Counted from the stretch's first letter, positions 32,101 to 42,724 are shown. The stretch: DNA of 64,000 nt from Hormiphora californensis (GCA_020137815.1 CM035356.1:1710232-1774231), one strand, 5' to 3'. Notes: generated by a model not told the origin, from the sequence alone. Program-made: numbers and translations.

Positions 32101-34974
32101 CAAAATCCAAGATTTCAAGCAAATCCAATGACAGATCATTGATTTATAGAAAGTTGAAATAGGCAAAAAAGGCCAATTTTTACCATGAAAACAAAAGTAC
32201 ACATTTTTTCTTGTCAATTTCCATCAACAACTGGTACCCTACCTATTTTTTGCACGTAGAATCGATTGCCGGTGGAGTGGATCCTCTTAAATGATTGGAA
32301 AGCGGTCGAAATGTCATTTTTTGGAGGTCCAAAAACTTCCAAAAAATGACATTTCGACCGCTTTCCAATCATTTAAGAGGATCCACTCCACCGGCAATCG
32401 ATTCTACGTGCAAAAAATAGGTAGGGTACCAGTTGTTGATGGAAATTGACAAGAAAAAATGTGTACTTTTGTTTTCATGGTAAAAATTGGCCTTTTTTGC
32501 CTATTTCAACTTTCTATAAATCAATGATCTGTCATTGGATTTGCTTGAAATCTTGGATTTTGGTCGAAAATTGTCCCATAAACAACTTTAGCATGGCCCT
32601 GATTGGCCATTTCAATCGGAATTCTTTCAAAAGTTAAAAAATCGCAAAAAACGAGAAAATCAAGTTATCCTTTTTTCAGTAAGCACATCTCAATAGTTTG
32701 CCAAAATCTAACCATGAATCGGATATACATGAAATTTTGGGATCCCGTAGAAAAATGACCATTTTAACGATTGGCGCTATTGCCAACTTCCTATCTCAAC
32801 GTTTTCAATGGTTAAAGGGCCAAAAACCTCAAAAAAATGACAAAATTCCCATATTTGACAATTTTCCGGTCATTTTAGAGATTTTTCTCCACCGGCAATC
32901 GATTCCTCGTGCAAAAATAGGTCTTGTATACTTATTTTATGTCAATCAGATATTTCATCAAACGGCAGTCAAGTAAGTTATGCACAAATTTGGACCAAAA
33001 ACCAGTTTTTTCGATTTTGACAAAAATTTTCCCCGATAACATATACTTTTCTCACCGTGGGGATGTTCAGGAAGGCCTCCTGGGTCACCCCCAACAAAAG
33101 TTTGTTTTGCGGGCTCAACTTTGGGTTGACGATCCTTCTGGTGCACCGTGCGCAAAGTTGTTGTCCATGTTGAAGAATACGGGGAGCAGTGAGCAGATAT
33201 CGTATCAAAATAACTGATAGAAAAGAGGAAATGAAATGTTTAACCCCAAGTATGAGTCACGTGCAAAATAAGTTGCATCGTGATTGTGCCCTGTATGACG
33301 GCGCCAGATGGGTCGCGGCGCCAGACAGATTGTGCCGCACCTTCTCAATAACAGATTTCACGGGGATTTCACCAAAAAGACATGATCTATCTATCTATCT
33401 ATCTATCTATTTACAGAGTGCCTGGGCTTGCCAACGGCAAGCCCACATGGGACTATCGCAAATCGATATCGCCGGCACTAGGAGAATAGCACCCTCCCCT
33501 CCCCCACCATCAGGAACTGACCACAGGCCAGGTTCGCATTATAGGTGGCGTCGGGTTCGGGAGAGTAAACTCCTTCAAAAAGACATGATGTGTGTATTGC
33601 ATCTATTAACAGTGTACCATTACACTTGCAAGGCAACTTGAAACTCAACATCACCCATACATCACTCCAACCTTAACATACATTTAATTAACTAATAAAT
33701 TAATTATCTCCCTAATTAACTAATTAATTATTCCCTGCAGTTGGACGATAGGCATGTGACCACGCTAATACGAAACATGTTGGGGCTCATGGGAAACATC
33801 GCAGAGGTTCAACACATTAGGGTAGGTGCCTACCTAGATAGATAGGTAGGGTAGGTGTAGTGGGTTTCAGGGTTTCCAGTTTCCACCAGCCACCTGTCAT
33901 TGTGGCGAGCTATGCTACGTTGGAAGAGCCCGTGGACGGTGATATTTAACCATCTTACCAACTAACATGCTGTATGTTTTTATCAGGAACAGCTAACGAC
34001 AAACGATCTATTGAATTCCTTCTTTCTGCTCCAAAACTTTGATGGGGAAACCTACAGTGTTGAAAGATGTGATATAATTGAAATACGGTACAGTGCTGCA
34101 GGTATACTGTCCTATATTTGTACCGATGGACCGGACCAATGGAGAACGGATTCCTTTACCTACCAGAAAATACTTGATGTGAGTTTCAAAACATGCTATC
34201 CACTCTGTACTTGATGTGAGTTTCAAAACATGCTATCCACTCTGTACTTGATGTGAGTTTCAAAACATGCTATCCACTCAGAGTGGATAGCATGTTTTGA
34301 AACTCACATCAAGTACAGAGTGGATAGCAGAGTGGATAACAGAGTGGACCACTCTGTACTTGATGTGAGTTTCAAAACATGCTATCCACTCTGTACTTGT
34401 TGAGGTCCCACCCCTTTCTCAACAACCCCTTATTCAACAACTCTGTACACCAAACCGCTGTCTCACCAGAATCTAACTCACTATATCACGCAGGGTATTG
34501 AGACTGCCGTGGTATCATGGGACCACCGATGTAAGAGATCAATAAACTACAAATCCTTCAACCCAATTCTCAGTATCATTCGCTCTACAGCTCCATACCC
34601 CTGCAAGTTGTGGGCAGTATGGGCCCTAACCAACCTTTGCGAGTTTAAACCTAAGCGGTAAGTTATATTCCCGTTAGCTCGAATACCACTATAATTATAC
34701 ACTTCAATTCTCTGAGAATTGAGTAAAATAATGGTCGTGTACAAACAAGCCGTGTAACACAACCAATGATAGTAGTGCCCCTTCCCTAGTATACAACTCA
34801 TATTGTTCCAGGTTTGTCCCGATGCTGCGTAGGGACGGGGGAGTGGAGTTACTGGAATCTCTGAGACACGAGACTCTTTGTCCTGGACATATCAGACGAC
34901 TTGCAACACTGACCTTAGTGCAGGCTTATGATAAGGAAATCGGGAATGAAATTGAGGATCTGTCGGTGCGGTGA
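26191..34974 (+). CDS. ZYG11/ZER1-family CUL2 substrate receptor (LRR plus armadillo)
   Basis: Exons supported by frame and splice sites: 26191-26768, 26868-26943, 27189-27274, 27469-27619, 27745 to about 27853, 29343-29517, 29746-29914, 30100-30182, 33741-33821, 33987-34178, 34494-34657, 34812-34974. The family recruits CUL2-Elongin ligase to substrates; ZYG11B and ZER1 read N-terminal glycine degrons. Exons 1-5 give leucine-rich repeats (LEYLDISYCLQIERFDPVF; LLGLDLSETF; LRSLDISKC). Later exons match the family armadillo region: AWSMLWNITDEQADNCDRFI, IRNMLGLMGNIAEVQ, YSAAGILSYICTDGP, INYKSFNPILSIIRS and LWAVWALTNLCEFKP. The first armadillo repeats, expected between 27.85 and 29.34 kb, were not found, and phases do not connect directly across that gap. 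The 30183-33740 intron hosts a GPCR gene and a long palindrome. Confidence 0.82.
27854..29342. other. Unresolved 1.5-kb intron region of the ZYG11-like gene
   Basis: No exon could be supported here, although the family usually has armadillo repeats at this point. The stretch is AT-rich with a CT-rich section (28745-29015). A short direct repeat AGTATACCAATTGC (29224 and 29301) brackets the segment just before the next exon. Confidence 0.4.
30522..31505 (-). CDS. Orphan seven-transmembrane receptor (class A-like GPCR), nested in an intron
   Basis: An intronless 327-aa frame starting MSDPETVTSSGSDFARYALK. Hydrophobic segments read as seven helices. Helix 1 contains GLISNLLLVVTIF, with Asn where class A has N1.50. 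The end of helix 3 reads FRLLCIVRPL, matching the DRY-x5-PL pattern with only the Arg and PL kept. Helix 7 is ALLMTLFFLLHATYATLI, without a clear NPxxY. The tail is short and basic, ending acidic (CGRDEEE). The ligand is unknown. The open frame continues upstream to 31739, but only by reading into the left arm of a long palindrome (31513 onward), so the ATG at 31505 is preferred. It lies antisense inside the 30183-33740 intron of the ZYG11-like gene. Confidence 0.68.
   Translation of the reverse strand: MSDPETVTSSGSDFARYALKPLTITMSVLGLISNLLLVVTIFARCLRWTNLPITSTLYLHICAVNIIWCISIPFLIFICNTWNTGGLVKSFFVILIDVLAIARPTLLLSIYLFRLLCIVRPLPIFNRDEVQRHRLKTLIWCIWIGALVVSVIVRVCYLKKFCGVKVDYSGLFIGILVVFLQSMIIVISVAMMVYLSVLYRRFGYNHSEVTPLLDGGNAALLENIALTLRIVCSTLLVDLFCLSFVMVMNVENFIWSFNPDWYPPFYLHLYHWMGSQALLMTLFFLLHATYATLISWVLILVQASMRQALWGVVKRVVRRLCGRDEEE
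31513..33150. mobile_element. 1.64-kb near-perfect palindrome
   Basis: Arms of about 810 bp (left 31513-32325, right 32338-33150) appear almost identical, around a 12-nt loop. The left terminus is CACGGTGCACCAGAAGGATC. Each arm yields the same open frames in mirror image (for example 63 and 92 codons), with no recognised domain. CGCA flanks both ends as a possible 4-bp duplication. The left end is 8 bp from the GPCR start codon. Confidence 0.8.
33291..33328. mobile_element. 38-bp MITE with 8-bp target duplication (copy 3)
   Basis: The element CTGTATGACGGCGCCAGATG and onward ends GGCGCCAGACAG. Exact ATTGTGCC copies flank it at 33283-33290 and 33329-33336. It is the shortest member, effectively two inverted ends. 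Confidence 0.78.
33385..33411. repeat. (CTAT)n microsatellite
   Basis: A tetranucleotide run of six to seven units inside the large ZYG11-like intron. Confidence 0.9.
34172..34400. repeat. Tandem and inverted copies of an exon end plus 5' splice site
   Basis: The exon end and donor (ACTTGAT|GTGAGTTTCAAA) is followed by further direct copies of a roughly 37-nt unit (starts near 34172, 34209, 34246 and 34351) and one inverted copy (about 34277-34321). Each direct copy again carries a TGATGTGAGT donor. Only the first follows the long in-frame exon. Confidence 0.8.
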
Positions 34975-37147
34975 CAAAACTCAAAAACTTAACGAACTTT
35001 TCGATTTGATAGGATAATTTCACAGACTGATAAATATTCGTACTATTTATCCATGGTGACTTGGTTCCCCTTTGGTCGCGAACATGAGGGGCGCAACGTG
35101 CCCAAGGTTCCCCTGTACAAATGTTTTCAATTGTGAGGTCTTTAAAAAGTTATGAGAACCTAAATAAGTAGCTATTGAGCTTAACTATGGAAGTTTTTTA
35201 TGAAGGAGAAGATGTTTTATGTAACGAGGTATTTTGTAGAGACATTGCATTCTACATTCTCCATACGCACTTGTTACCCCATCTCTGTCAATGCTATTGC
35301 AATGGATATAGAAACATTATATTGTGCATTGGGCCTTCACTCTTTTAGTTAGGCTGGGAAAATACTATTTATTAGATGCCACACAATAACATGGTCTGTC
35401 CACGATTTCTTAAAGTAAATCAAATGAATGATCAATAATCATGATAATGATTAGTTAACTTAATTTATGTAACAGCGTTTTATTTTGAAAATAAACCTTC
35501 AAACTTCAATACTCAGTAATTAAAGTATACTTTATAAAGCTCGTTTGGATTTTTGAGTTTGGGCGGGGTAAAATGCCAACTCTAAAGTATCAAAATAATA
35601 TTCATAAAGCGCGTGATTTATTTGCGCGTTCCAACATGCGCCGCGCAACTCATTCTTGAAATTGAAAATCGCAAATTAAATCAGCAACTGTGAAAAATTC
35701 CGTGACTTTTTTAATTTTTTCAAATCTTCGCGGTTCGCCCCCTTCTTACGTTTCTAATGATAACTCTGGTTCCTGATAACATTAATCCCAGGTGCATTGA
35801 AAACGTCTAAAAATTCTCTTTTTAATGCACCCACAATGAAGTCTCTATCTTACCAGAGTAACAAGAGCCGCATAACAGTGCTGCTTGTAGTGGGAATACG
35901 GTGTCTGAATAATACGGTATTTGACCATTACGGTTTCTGAAATACATATGTATTTGAAATACATATATTTCGGTGTCACGTGTTGTCAATCTGGCGCTCT
36001 GATTGGTCTCGTCTTACTGTTTTTCACTGATACCGTGTTGAACCGATACTGTATTCTCACTACAAGCACCCATGTTAGAAGGCTTGTGCCTTGTTAGTGG
36101 TGGGTGCGTTGATCTCTTATCAATTCTTCGCTTATTAAACACAGAAAATACTCGATGAGTTTGATGGACCAGTTTGATAATTGCGTTTTAGAGTCTAAAA
36201 CTTCTCAAATTGACAAAATTGCCCTCAAAAACCCCACCGGGGCTTGCAGCCCCTGGACCCTGCTTGCAGGGGCTCTGTCCCCTATACCCCCGCCGGGGCT
36301 GCGCCCAGGGGCGGCTCTGCCATGAGGACGATGCGTCCGCGTCCGCATTTTTACTTCGGATCATGGAGAGAAAAAGAAAAAATTCAAGGAAAAGGGTCAA
36401 TTTTTCTCAAAATTTGATGTTTTGAATGGGATTTTTTACAGTGGTCATCCGACATAATTGCCATATCTCGACGTGAACTTCGACGTGGAATTCGACGAGG
36501 AATAGCAGGCGTTCATAACTACAAACGCCTGCTATTCCTCGTCGAATTCCACGTCGAAGTTCACGTCGAGATATGGCAATTATGTCGGATGACCACTGTT
36601 AGTGTAATCTGCGTGCCACACAGGTTTTTTTGCCGTCGCAGTATTTGTTGATTCGCACGCTACGTCAAAATAGCCGGACCATCCGCATTAGGTATTTCGA
36701 CGGATCGCGCGAGTTAAAAATTTTTCGGCCGCATATTGGTCAGAGCGGCTTAAAGCCGCGCACCGCCCCTGGCTGCGCCACTGGACCCTGCGATGGGGGG
36801 TTTCACCCCCCATACCCCCTGACCGAGGCTGCCACCCCTGGCCCCAGACACCCTGGAGTCCAGGGCCTGGACGACTCGCGAGCCGCCCTGATATCGGTTA
36901 CAGTTTTATAAACCCCTATGCCTTTTTGCAAAAGGCATCCGGATGAGGGCCTTCGGCCTTCACCCGGGCGAAAAATGTAACCTTTATCAATCAATCTCTT
37001 TAGGTCGGCTAAATGAATGATGGAAGACGATAGCGAGCCTCTCGTTCCTGTAAACCGGAAATTTATCATCGGATTCGCCTTAATACTCCTCCATCAGCTT
37101 GTTCTATTTAGCCTCGCTTTTCCTGTTCTGGTTCGTGATATGCTATA
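34975..37147. other. Intergenic spacer with GC-rich repeats and a fold-back element
   Basis: A polyadenylation-like AATAAA lies near 35492. 36215-36320 and 36750-36880 share GC-rich words (CTGGACCCTG, GGCTGCGCC) and look like fragments of one repeat. A stem near 36940-36965 (GAGGGCCTTCGGCCTTC) resembles the terminal stem of the element at 41731-42317. A fold-back element is listed separately. Confidence 0.45.
36438..36599. mobile_element. 162-bp near-perfect fold-back element
   Basis: The ends ACAGTGGTCATCCGACATAA and complement are joined by arms of about 75 bp (CGACGTGAACTTCGACGTGG) around AACTACAAA. The CAGTGG ends recall hAT termini, but no 8-bp duplication is visible. Confidence 0.75.
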
Positions 37148-38113
37148 ATGCTGCCCTTCACACCTGTTTCCTTTGTTCCCCGATCTGCAGTTTCTACTGA
37201 CGCATCCCCTGATCACCCTGATGCTGCCCCACCAATCAACCGATCATCATCCACTTCCTCTGCGTCATTTTACCAGTCCGTTACAGCTGGCTCAAAGTCC
37301 ATCATGAAACCCGCTGTACCACTACCAAAACCGGTACCTTCTACACAGGCAATAAAGTTATTGTACAATCTAGTTTGTGGGGACAATGTTAGTGAGGTCG
37401 AGGATTGGGTAAAACAATATGTTAAACAGTCCTCTCCCTACCTTCCCGTATCTCATGTATTGGAGGATCAGAGTGGCTCGGAGATCGCCATGGCATGCAT
37501 CTCACACAAGAGCTATCACTGCTTCAAGTTCTTTCTCCGTTTCCTTCCATCTCTTCTGACCAGGTCAAGTTACTATGGGAGGGGTTTGTGGGATTTTGTA
37601 AAACTGAGTGGAGATGAAACAGTGAAAGGACTGCTGGAATCCTTCCCTCCGGTAAAAGCAGAACCCACTCGGAAGTCTCGTGCCCCAAGGATGTACTGTT
37701 CTCTTTGTCGTGTTTATCATTCAGATCCCTCCCATGAGACGTCCATCTCCCATGTGTTTGCAGAACAGCGGGAAGTGCCCGAACTGAACCCACACCTTGA
37801 TCCCGGGAGTGTGGGATACCAGATGATGAGAAGGGCTGGATGGTCCGAGGACCGGGGTCTAGGGCCATCTGGAGAGGGCAGGAAACAACTCATCAAAACT
37901 CATCTCAAAAAGGATAGAAAGGGATTTGGTACAACGGGAAAACAGACAGCAAAAGTGACACATTTTGACGCTTATGACGATAAGAGTGTTGAAGGTATTT
38001 TTAAGAAACGTAAAATTAGTTTGAAAACTGAGGGTAAAAAGAAGAAAAATAAATCTGTAGAGAAAGGAAAACAGTGGGAAATTGACCTGAGAAGAGAAAT
38101 GAATCAGTTATGA
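37148..38113 (+). CDS. GPANK1: G-patch domain and ankyrin repeat protein 1-like
   Basis: A single 321-aa frame. The central part (about residues 70-160; AIKLLYNLVCGDN, AMACISHKSYHCFKFFLRF) fits the ankyrin-like region. MYCSLCRVYH is a C-x2-C pair with a following His (HETSISHVF), as in the zinc-binding segment of GPANK1. The G-patch lies at about 218-260 (YQMMRRAGWSEDRGLGPSGE, LKKDRKGFG), followed by VTHFDAYDD, a family signature. A lysine-rich stretch (KKRKISLK, KKKKNKS) and WEIDLRREMNQL close the protein. G-patches commonly activate DEAH helicases; the partner here is unknown. No intron is needed. The 3' flank 36 bp past the stop is the target site of the Penelope insertion. Confidence 0.87.
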   Translation: MLPFTPVSFVPRSAVSTDASPDHPDAAPPINRSSSTSSASFYQSVTAGSKSIMKPAVPLPKPVPSTQAIKLLYNLVCGDNVSEVEDWVKQYVKQSSPYLPVSHVLEDQSGSEIAMACISHKSYHCFKFFLRFLPSLLTRSSYYGRGLWDFVKLSGDETVKGLLESFPPVKAEPTRKSRAPRMYCSLCRVYHSDPSHETSISHVFAEQREVPELNPHLDPGSVGYQMMRRAGWSEDRGLGPSGEGRKQLIKTHLKKDRKGFGTTGKQTAKVTHFDAYDDKSVEGIFKKRKISLKTEGKKKKNKSVEKGKQWEIDLRREMNQL

Positions 38114-38163
38114 GCTGTAGGGTTTAGCTTTTAAATCAGTCTTTACAAATTAAACATTCATTG

Positions 38164-38515
38164 AGGAAGTTTTGTTTTCTCCTTCCGGCTGGACAAATGA
38201 GTAGACGTAGATTTTATTGTAGAATAACGCTATCAATTTCGGCGCACAGCACCATCTTCAGGCTATAATATACGGAATATACATGTTAGAAAAACTGTAC
38301 ACATACCAATCGTAAAATAAAAACTACTGGAAAATTCTAAAGCTAAGCTAATTTAGTGAAATAGTAAAAAGTTGAAAAACTACACGCGGGACTGAAAAAT
38401 TATAAAACAAAAAGTAAAGACTAGGAAATAAACGGGGTTTAAATAGTAAAGAAATAAGATCAGATAGTGAAATAAGATAGGAATCACGCGACTGCTCAAA
38501 AAGATATCTAGCTAA
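38164..38515 (-). repeat. Penelope pLTR copy 1
   Basis: This segment (AGGAAGTTTTGTTTTCTCCT onward) repeats at 41379-41730 with very few differences and lies downstream of the retroelement ORF on its strand. Confidence 0.85.
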
Positions 38516-38566
38516 AAATACTCAATGACCAATATGGCCGTTAGAAAATACTAAAAACGGATAATA

Positions 38567-41371
38567 TTAAGAAATAAGGAATCTAGATAGATCAGTCAAC
38601 TCTTCTTTTAAATTAATAGTAGGCTTCTCTCTGTTAATATAATATGCTTCTATAATCTTTCTATATAAGATACGTGACTCTGTTGTAATAATCTCAAAAC
38701 TCAAATCAGGTACTGTCTTATTATGAAACTGTTTATAGTGCACTGCGAGTGCCATCTCCGAGTAAGATTTCAACGTAGGGGAGGTGGCATACCGGAGATG
38801 TTCTCCAAAGCGGTCTTTAGCTGTTCTCCCCGTTTCCCCGATGTAGATCTCTTTACAGATGTTACAGGTAATCCGGTATACTGGAGCAGTCACCTGGCAG
38901 TTCCTCTCCCCCTCTAGCCGTGGACATATTTTACATGATCTCCCCCCACAGTAAGCTGCTCCATTGTCAAGGGGCCGTGAGCTACAGAAGATGTTACGTA
39001 GCTTGGTACCTGGAGTAAATACTGTTTTGATAGGAAGAGAGCGGCTAGAGATAAACTTCTGGATCGATAATGAAAATGATTCAGAGATGTAAGGCAGTTT
39101 CAAAATAACACAGTCCTCCACCTGCTGCTTCTGACCCTGGTACAAACGACAGCTCTGTTGTTGTGCGAACTGACGAGGGTTCTGGTACCCATTAGCAATC
39201 AGCAGGTTGTCCACTATTCTCAGGGATGCCTCCTCTTGTTCCGAATCTGATGCACTTAGCCTCGCTGTGGCGTAGAAATTACGGACAGTTTGGATTTTAG
39301 TGGAAATAGGGTGGTGACTGTTCGCGTGCAGTGTGATATTCTTGCGAGCCTCCTTGCGGTAGAAACGCGTCTGCACCTCCCCAGATTCGGTGACCCGGAT
39401 GTTAGTACCCAAGAAAGGTACAAAGTCATCACCCTCTGGAAAGTCAACCTCCCATTTGATAAGATGGTCCGGATCCTGCTCACCTATCTTATCAAAGAAA
39501 CACACTGCCTCCTCTCTCGTATAACATACGGTACAGGCATCATCAATGTACCGCCCATATAGAATAGGCAAGTACGATACGTCGGTGTAGAGGGTGGCTC
39601 TCTCGAACATAAAAACTCTCACCACTGCTGCTATGGGACTAGGGGCACATCCCATGAATAGCCCCCGGAGTTGTTTGTAGAGGCGCCCATCATACGTAAA
39701 GAATGAACTCTCCAGTATCAGATCTAGACACTCATGGACATCTACCAACTCTAGACCCCTTAGGTTCAAGACGTCCAAGTGTTCCTCGGCAAAAGATACC
39801 AAGGACGATATACATGCCTGTATGTTCAGGTTGGTGTAGAGGGCACTGATATCTCCACTGCAAAACTTCTTACCACGGAGAACCTCTGGTGACAGATCTC
39901 TGAGCCATTGTAGATGAGTATGGATGTTTTTCAGGTGTGGAGAGACCTCATCAAGCAATGGACTCAGGATGGAGGTTATTAACCAGGCTAGTTTAGCGGT
40001 GGGTGAGCCAATACAGGATACTATGGGACGTACCTTGCATGTAGATAAGAACTGATCCGGTGATACTATCTGACTAGCGTCGAATTTGTGCGTCTTAATC
40101 AGAATGTACATGCACGGTAACCTGGATTGAGTAGTGTGGAGTGCCAAGATCATGTCCTTACCCATTTTCCTCCGTATGACGATCTGCTCCCACAGGTTGT
40201 TACATTTGCTCTGGAGGGTTTGGGTCATGTTGGTTATCTGGGTTAGGTATGTGACAGGTGTCGGTTTTGCAACCAACACCTGGCTACCAGCGTAGTTTCG
40301 GGTCGGCTGGACTAGCTGGTACACCCCAACTGAGCTGTCCAGGTGTAGTTTGGTTAGCTCATGTTGTATATCCCTGGGGGTGACCACAAACTCTCCCCCC
40401 TTGTCGGACACTGAGATGTGTAGTTCAGACTTCTTGGCTCTCAGAGATCTGAGGCCAGCTGCCTGCTGGTTAGATAGGTTGAACGGTACCCGGCAGGTTG
40501 ACAGGAGTCGTGTGGCCAGCTGTTGCAAGTTGCGTAGATCGTCCTCTATTTGGCAATTGGAGACGGGGGGTGGTTTAAGATGACGCTTTCCAATTGGAGC
40601 CCCCTCACTCCGCCATGACTGAATCTGTGTGCATACTGTGGGCCTCTCCTCTGTGGCAACTTTCCATCTAAGTCTATACGCGGTCGCTGCGATCTCATGG
40701 TTAACCTGCTGATGGAGCTTCTCATCTACTCGAGTGGACAGAGAGAAATTAGGACCTAGGTCTAATAGCGACTTCTCATCATCCGAAAGCTCTTCCAGAA
40801 TCGGGGTGGTACGATTCTCCATCAGGACACTAGGTTCCACTGGATCGGTACATGCGGCAGGGTGCTCAGTGTAATAGACAGGGGTGGCGGGAGGTGCACT
40901 TTGCAAGTGGAGCTGGTGGGCATACTTAGCACGAAGTTTATCCTTCGCCTGAAGCTTCATAGAGTGGTTGTTACTCTCAAAAAGACAGTTGATGCTCTGG
41001 AACACGTGAGACGGGACAGAGTGATACAGCTGGTCACGGTGATCAATAATAGCGGTTTTTAGATTGCGAATGCGAGTAAAATGTTCTGAGATGGCACGAC
41101 TCAATGCAAGCAGCTTCAGTCTACGTACAAGCTCCCAAGATTTGTACGGAGGACCAGAGGGAAATAAGACAGAGCTGTTCACATGAATACTGTTGTTTAT
41201 AAAAGCTGGAAAAATGTTGGTATGTTTACACTTTTTCAGGAAGTTTAGTCTTTGCTCATCAAATTTGAGTTTCTCACCCAGTGAGATAAAAGATTTGGAC
41301 AAACCGAACAGTTGAGGAGATAAAAGAAGCTGACAGAGAATAAGGATCGGTTGATTGTTTATTAGCCGCAT
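38567..41371 (-). CDS. Penelope-like retroelement protein: reverse transcriptase plus GIY-YIG endonuclease
   Basis: An uninterrupted 934-aa frame. Reverse transcriptase motifs in order: SDKGGEFVVTPRDI, VRPIVSCIGSPTAKLAW, the catalytic FCSGDISALYTNL, GLFMGCAPSPIAA, and YGRYIDDACTV with the paired aspartates; then VPFLGTNIRV. A cysteine cluster (YCGGRSCKICPRL, TCNIC) precedes the GIY-YIG-type endonuclease (EIYIGETGRTAKDRFGEHL), which nicks target DNA for priming. This domain order defines canonical EN-containing Penelope-like elements. No stop or frameshift is visible, so this copy may be recently active. The assigned start is the longest-frame ATG; translation could begin downstream. Confidence 0.93.
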   Translation of the reverse strand: MRLINNQPILILCQLLLSPQLFGLSKSFISLGEKLKFDEQRLNFLKKCKHTNIFPAFINNSIHVNSSVLFPSGPPYKSWELVRRLKLLALSRAISEHFTRIRNLKTAIIDHRDQLYHSVPSHVFQSINCLFESNNHSMKLQAKDKLRAKYAHQLHLQSAPPATPVYYTEHPAACTDPVEPSVLMENRTTPILEELSDDEKSLLDLGPNFSLSTRVDEKLHQQVNHEIAATAYRLRWKVATEERPTVCTQIQSWRSEGAPIGKRHLKPPPVSNCQIEDDLRNLQQLATRLLSTCRVPFNLSNQQAAGLRSLRAKKSELHISVSDKGGEFVVTPRDIQHELTKLHLDSSVGVYQLVQPTRNYAGSQVLVAKPTPVTYLTQITNMTQTLQSKCNNLWEQIVIRRKMGKDMILALHTTQSRLPCMYILIKTHKFDASQIVSPDQFLSTCKVRPIVSCIGSPTAKLAWLITSILSPLLDEVSPHLKNIHTHLQWLRDLSPEVLRGKKFCSGDISALYTNLNIQACISSLVSFAEEHLDVLNLRGLELVDVHECLDLILESSFFTYDGRLYKQLRGLFMGCAPSPIAAVVRVFMFERATLYTDVSYLPILYGRYIDDACTVCYTREEAVCFFDKIGEQDPDHLIKWEVDFPEGDDFVPFLGTNIRVTESGEVQTRFYRKEARKNITLHANSHHPISTKIQTVRNFYATARLSASDSEQEEASLRIVDNLLIANGYQNPRQFAQQQSCRLYQGQKQQVEDCVILKLPYISESFSLSIQKFISSRSLPIKTVFTPGTKLRNIFCSSRPLDNGAAYCGGRSCKICPRLEGERNCQVTAPVYRITCNICKEIYIGETGRTAKDRFGEHLRYATSPTLKSYSEMALAVHYKQFHNKTVPDLSFEIITTESRILYRKIIEAYYINREKPTINLKEELTDLSRFLIS

Positions 41372-41378
41372 ATCAGTG

Positions 41379-41730
41379 AGGAAGTTTTGTTTTCTCCTTC
41401 CGGCTGGACAAATGAGTAGACGTAGATTTTATTGTAGAATAACGCTATCAATTTCGGCGCACAGCACCATCTTCAGGCTATAATATACGGAATATACATG
41501 TTAGAAAAACTGTACACATACCAATCGTAAAATAAAAATTACTGGAAAATTCTAAAGCTAAGCTAATTTAGTGAAATAGTAAAAAGTTGAAAAACTACAC
41601 GCGGGACTGAAAAATTATAAAACAAAAAGTAAAGACTAGGAAATAAACGGGGTTTAAATAGTAAAGAAATAAGATCAGATAGTGAAATAAGATAGGAATC
41701 ACGCGACTGCTCAAAAAGATATCTAGCTAA
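41379..41730 (-). repeat. Penelope pLTR copy 2, interrupted
   Basis: Matches copy 1 through GATATCTAGCTAA and resumes at about 42318 (AAAATACTCAATGACC) after a 0.59-kb insertion. Confidence 0.83.
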
Positions 41731-42317
41731 CAAGAATTATTATTGCATTATGTTTCATAATGCTGTGTTTCCCTGCCAACGAACACTCGAACCGATCACT
41801 GATAAACTATGAGATCTGGTAAGCGCCGCTCACAGTCACACCAGACGATACCGTGCAATGTGATCTGATCGTCGTCCGCCAACGCCTAATTACAATGTTA
41901 TGTGACACCAAGCTATGCATGGGAAACTTCTCACGTTCCCTCAGTCACCATACTAACGAGCTGAGCTTTCAACGCCTTTTAGTTTCAATCAGATTTACCA
42001 AGAAGTTAAATCCATTCGAGCGCTACGGCTATGCTGTAACGCGCGAGGTGTGTATACATACGCTGCATTGAGAGTGTGCGCGCGCAGCAAATTCTGAGCG
42101 CGCGCCACCGAAATCCGTACTGTAATAACTTTGCGGACGAACTTTTCAAAATTGTCAGCATCGCGGTTGTCAGGCTGCTACCGTGACACACGCGATTTTG
42201 ACCACGCTCGAGTTACTATTTCAAATCCGAGATTTCTAAACCCTTTATGATCTTTTTAGCACACGTGCTAAAACGATCATCCGGGTGGATGCCCTTCGGG
42301 CATCCACCCGGGCAGGG
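41731..42317. mobile_element. 0.59-kb hairpin-ended element inserted in the pLTR
   Basis: The empty site is visible at 38515 in the first pLTR. The insert opens with a stem GCATTATG-TTT-CATAATGC. It closes with two stems, TTTTAGCACACGTGCTAAAA and CGGGTGGATGCCC-TTC-GGGCATCCACCCG, then GCAGGG. There is no coding frame. Hairpin-marked ends without long terminal repeats suggest a Helitron- or Helentron-like non-autonomous element. Confidence 0.6.
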
Positions 42318-42724
42318 AAAAAATACTCAATGACCAATATGGCCGTTAGAAAATACTAAAAACGGATAATATTAAGAAATAAGGAATCTAGATAGATCAG
42401 TCAACTCTTCTTTTAAATTAATAGTAGGCTTCTCTCTGTTAATATAATATGCTTCTATAATCTTTCTATATAAGATACGTGACTCTGTTGTAATAATCTC
42501 AAAACTCAAATCAGGTACTGTCTTATTATGAAACTGTTTATAGTGCACTGCGAGTGCCATCTCCGAGTAAGATTTCAACGTAGGGGAGGTGGCATACCGG
42601 AGATGTTCTCCAAAGCGGTCTTTAGCTGTTCTCCCCGTTTCCCCGATGTAGATCTCTTTACAGATGTTACAGGTAATCCGGTATACTGGAGCAGTCACCT
42701 GGCAGTTCCTCTCCCCCTCTAGCC
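42318..42724 (-). pseudogene. Partial Penelope copy: 3' end of the ORF only
   Basis: Near-identical to 38515-38925. It encodes the last 108 residues with the GIY-YIG segment (EIYIGETGRTAKDRFGEHL) and stop, then breaks at CCGTGGACCCC, where an inverted piece begins. Confidence 0.88.

Noticed and set aside
38164-41730. LTR retrotransposon
   Set aside because: Direct repeats flank a reverse transcriptase, but there is no gag, protease, RNase H or integrase, and the protein ends in a GIY-YIG endonuclease, so it is a Penelope-like element.
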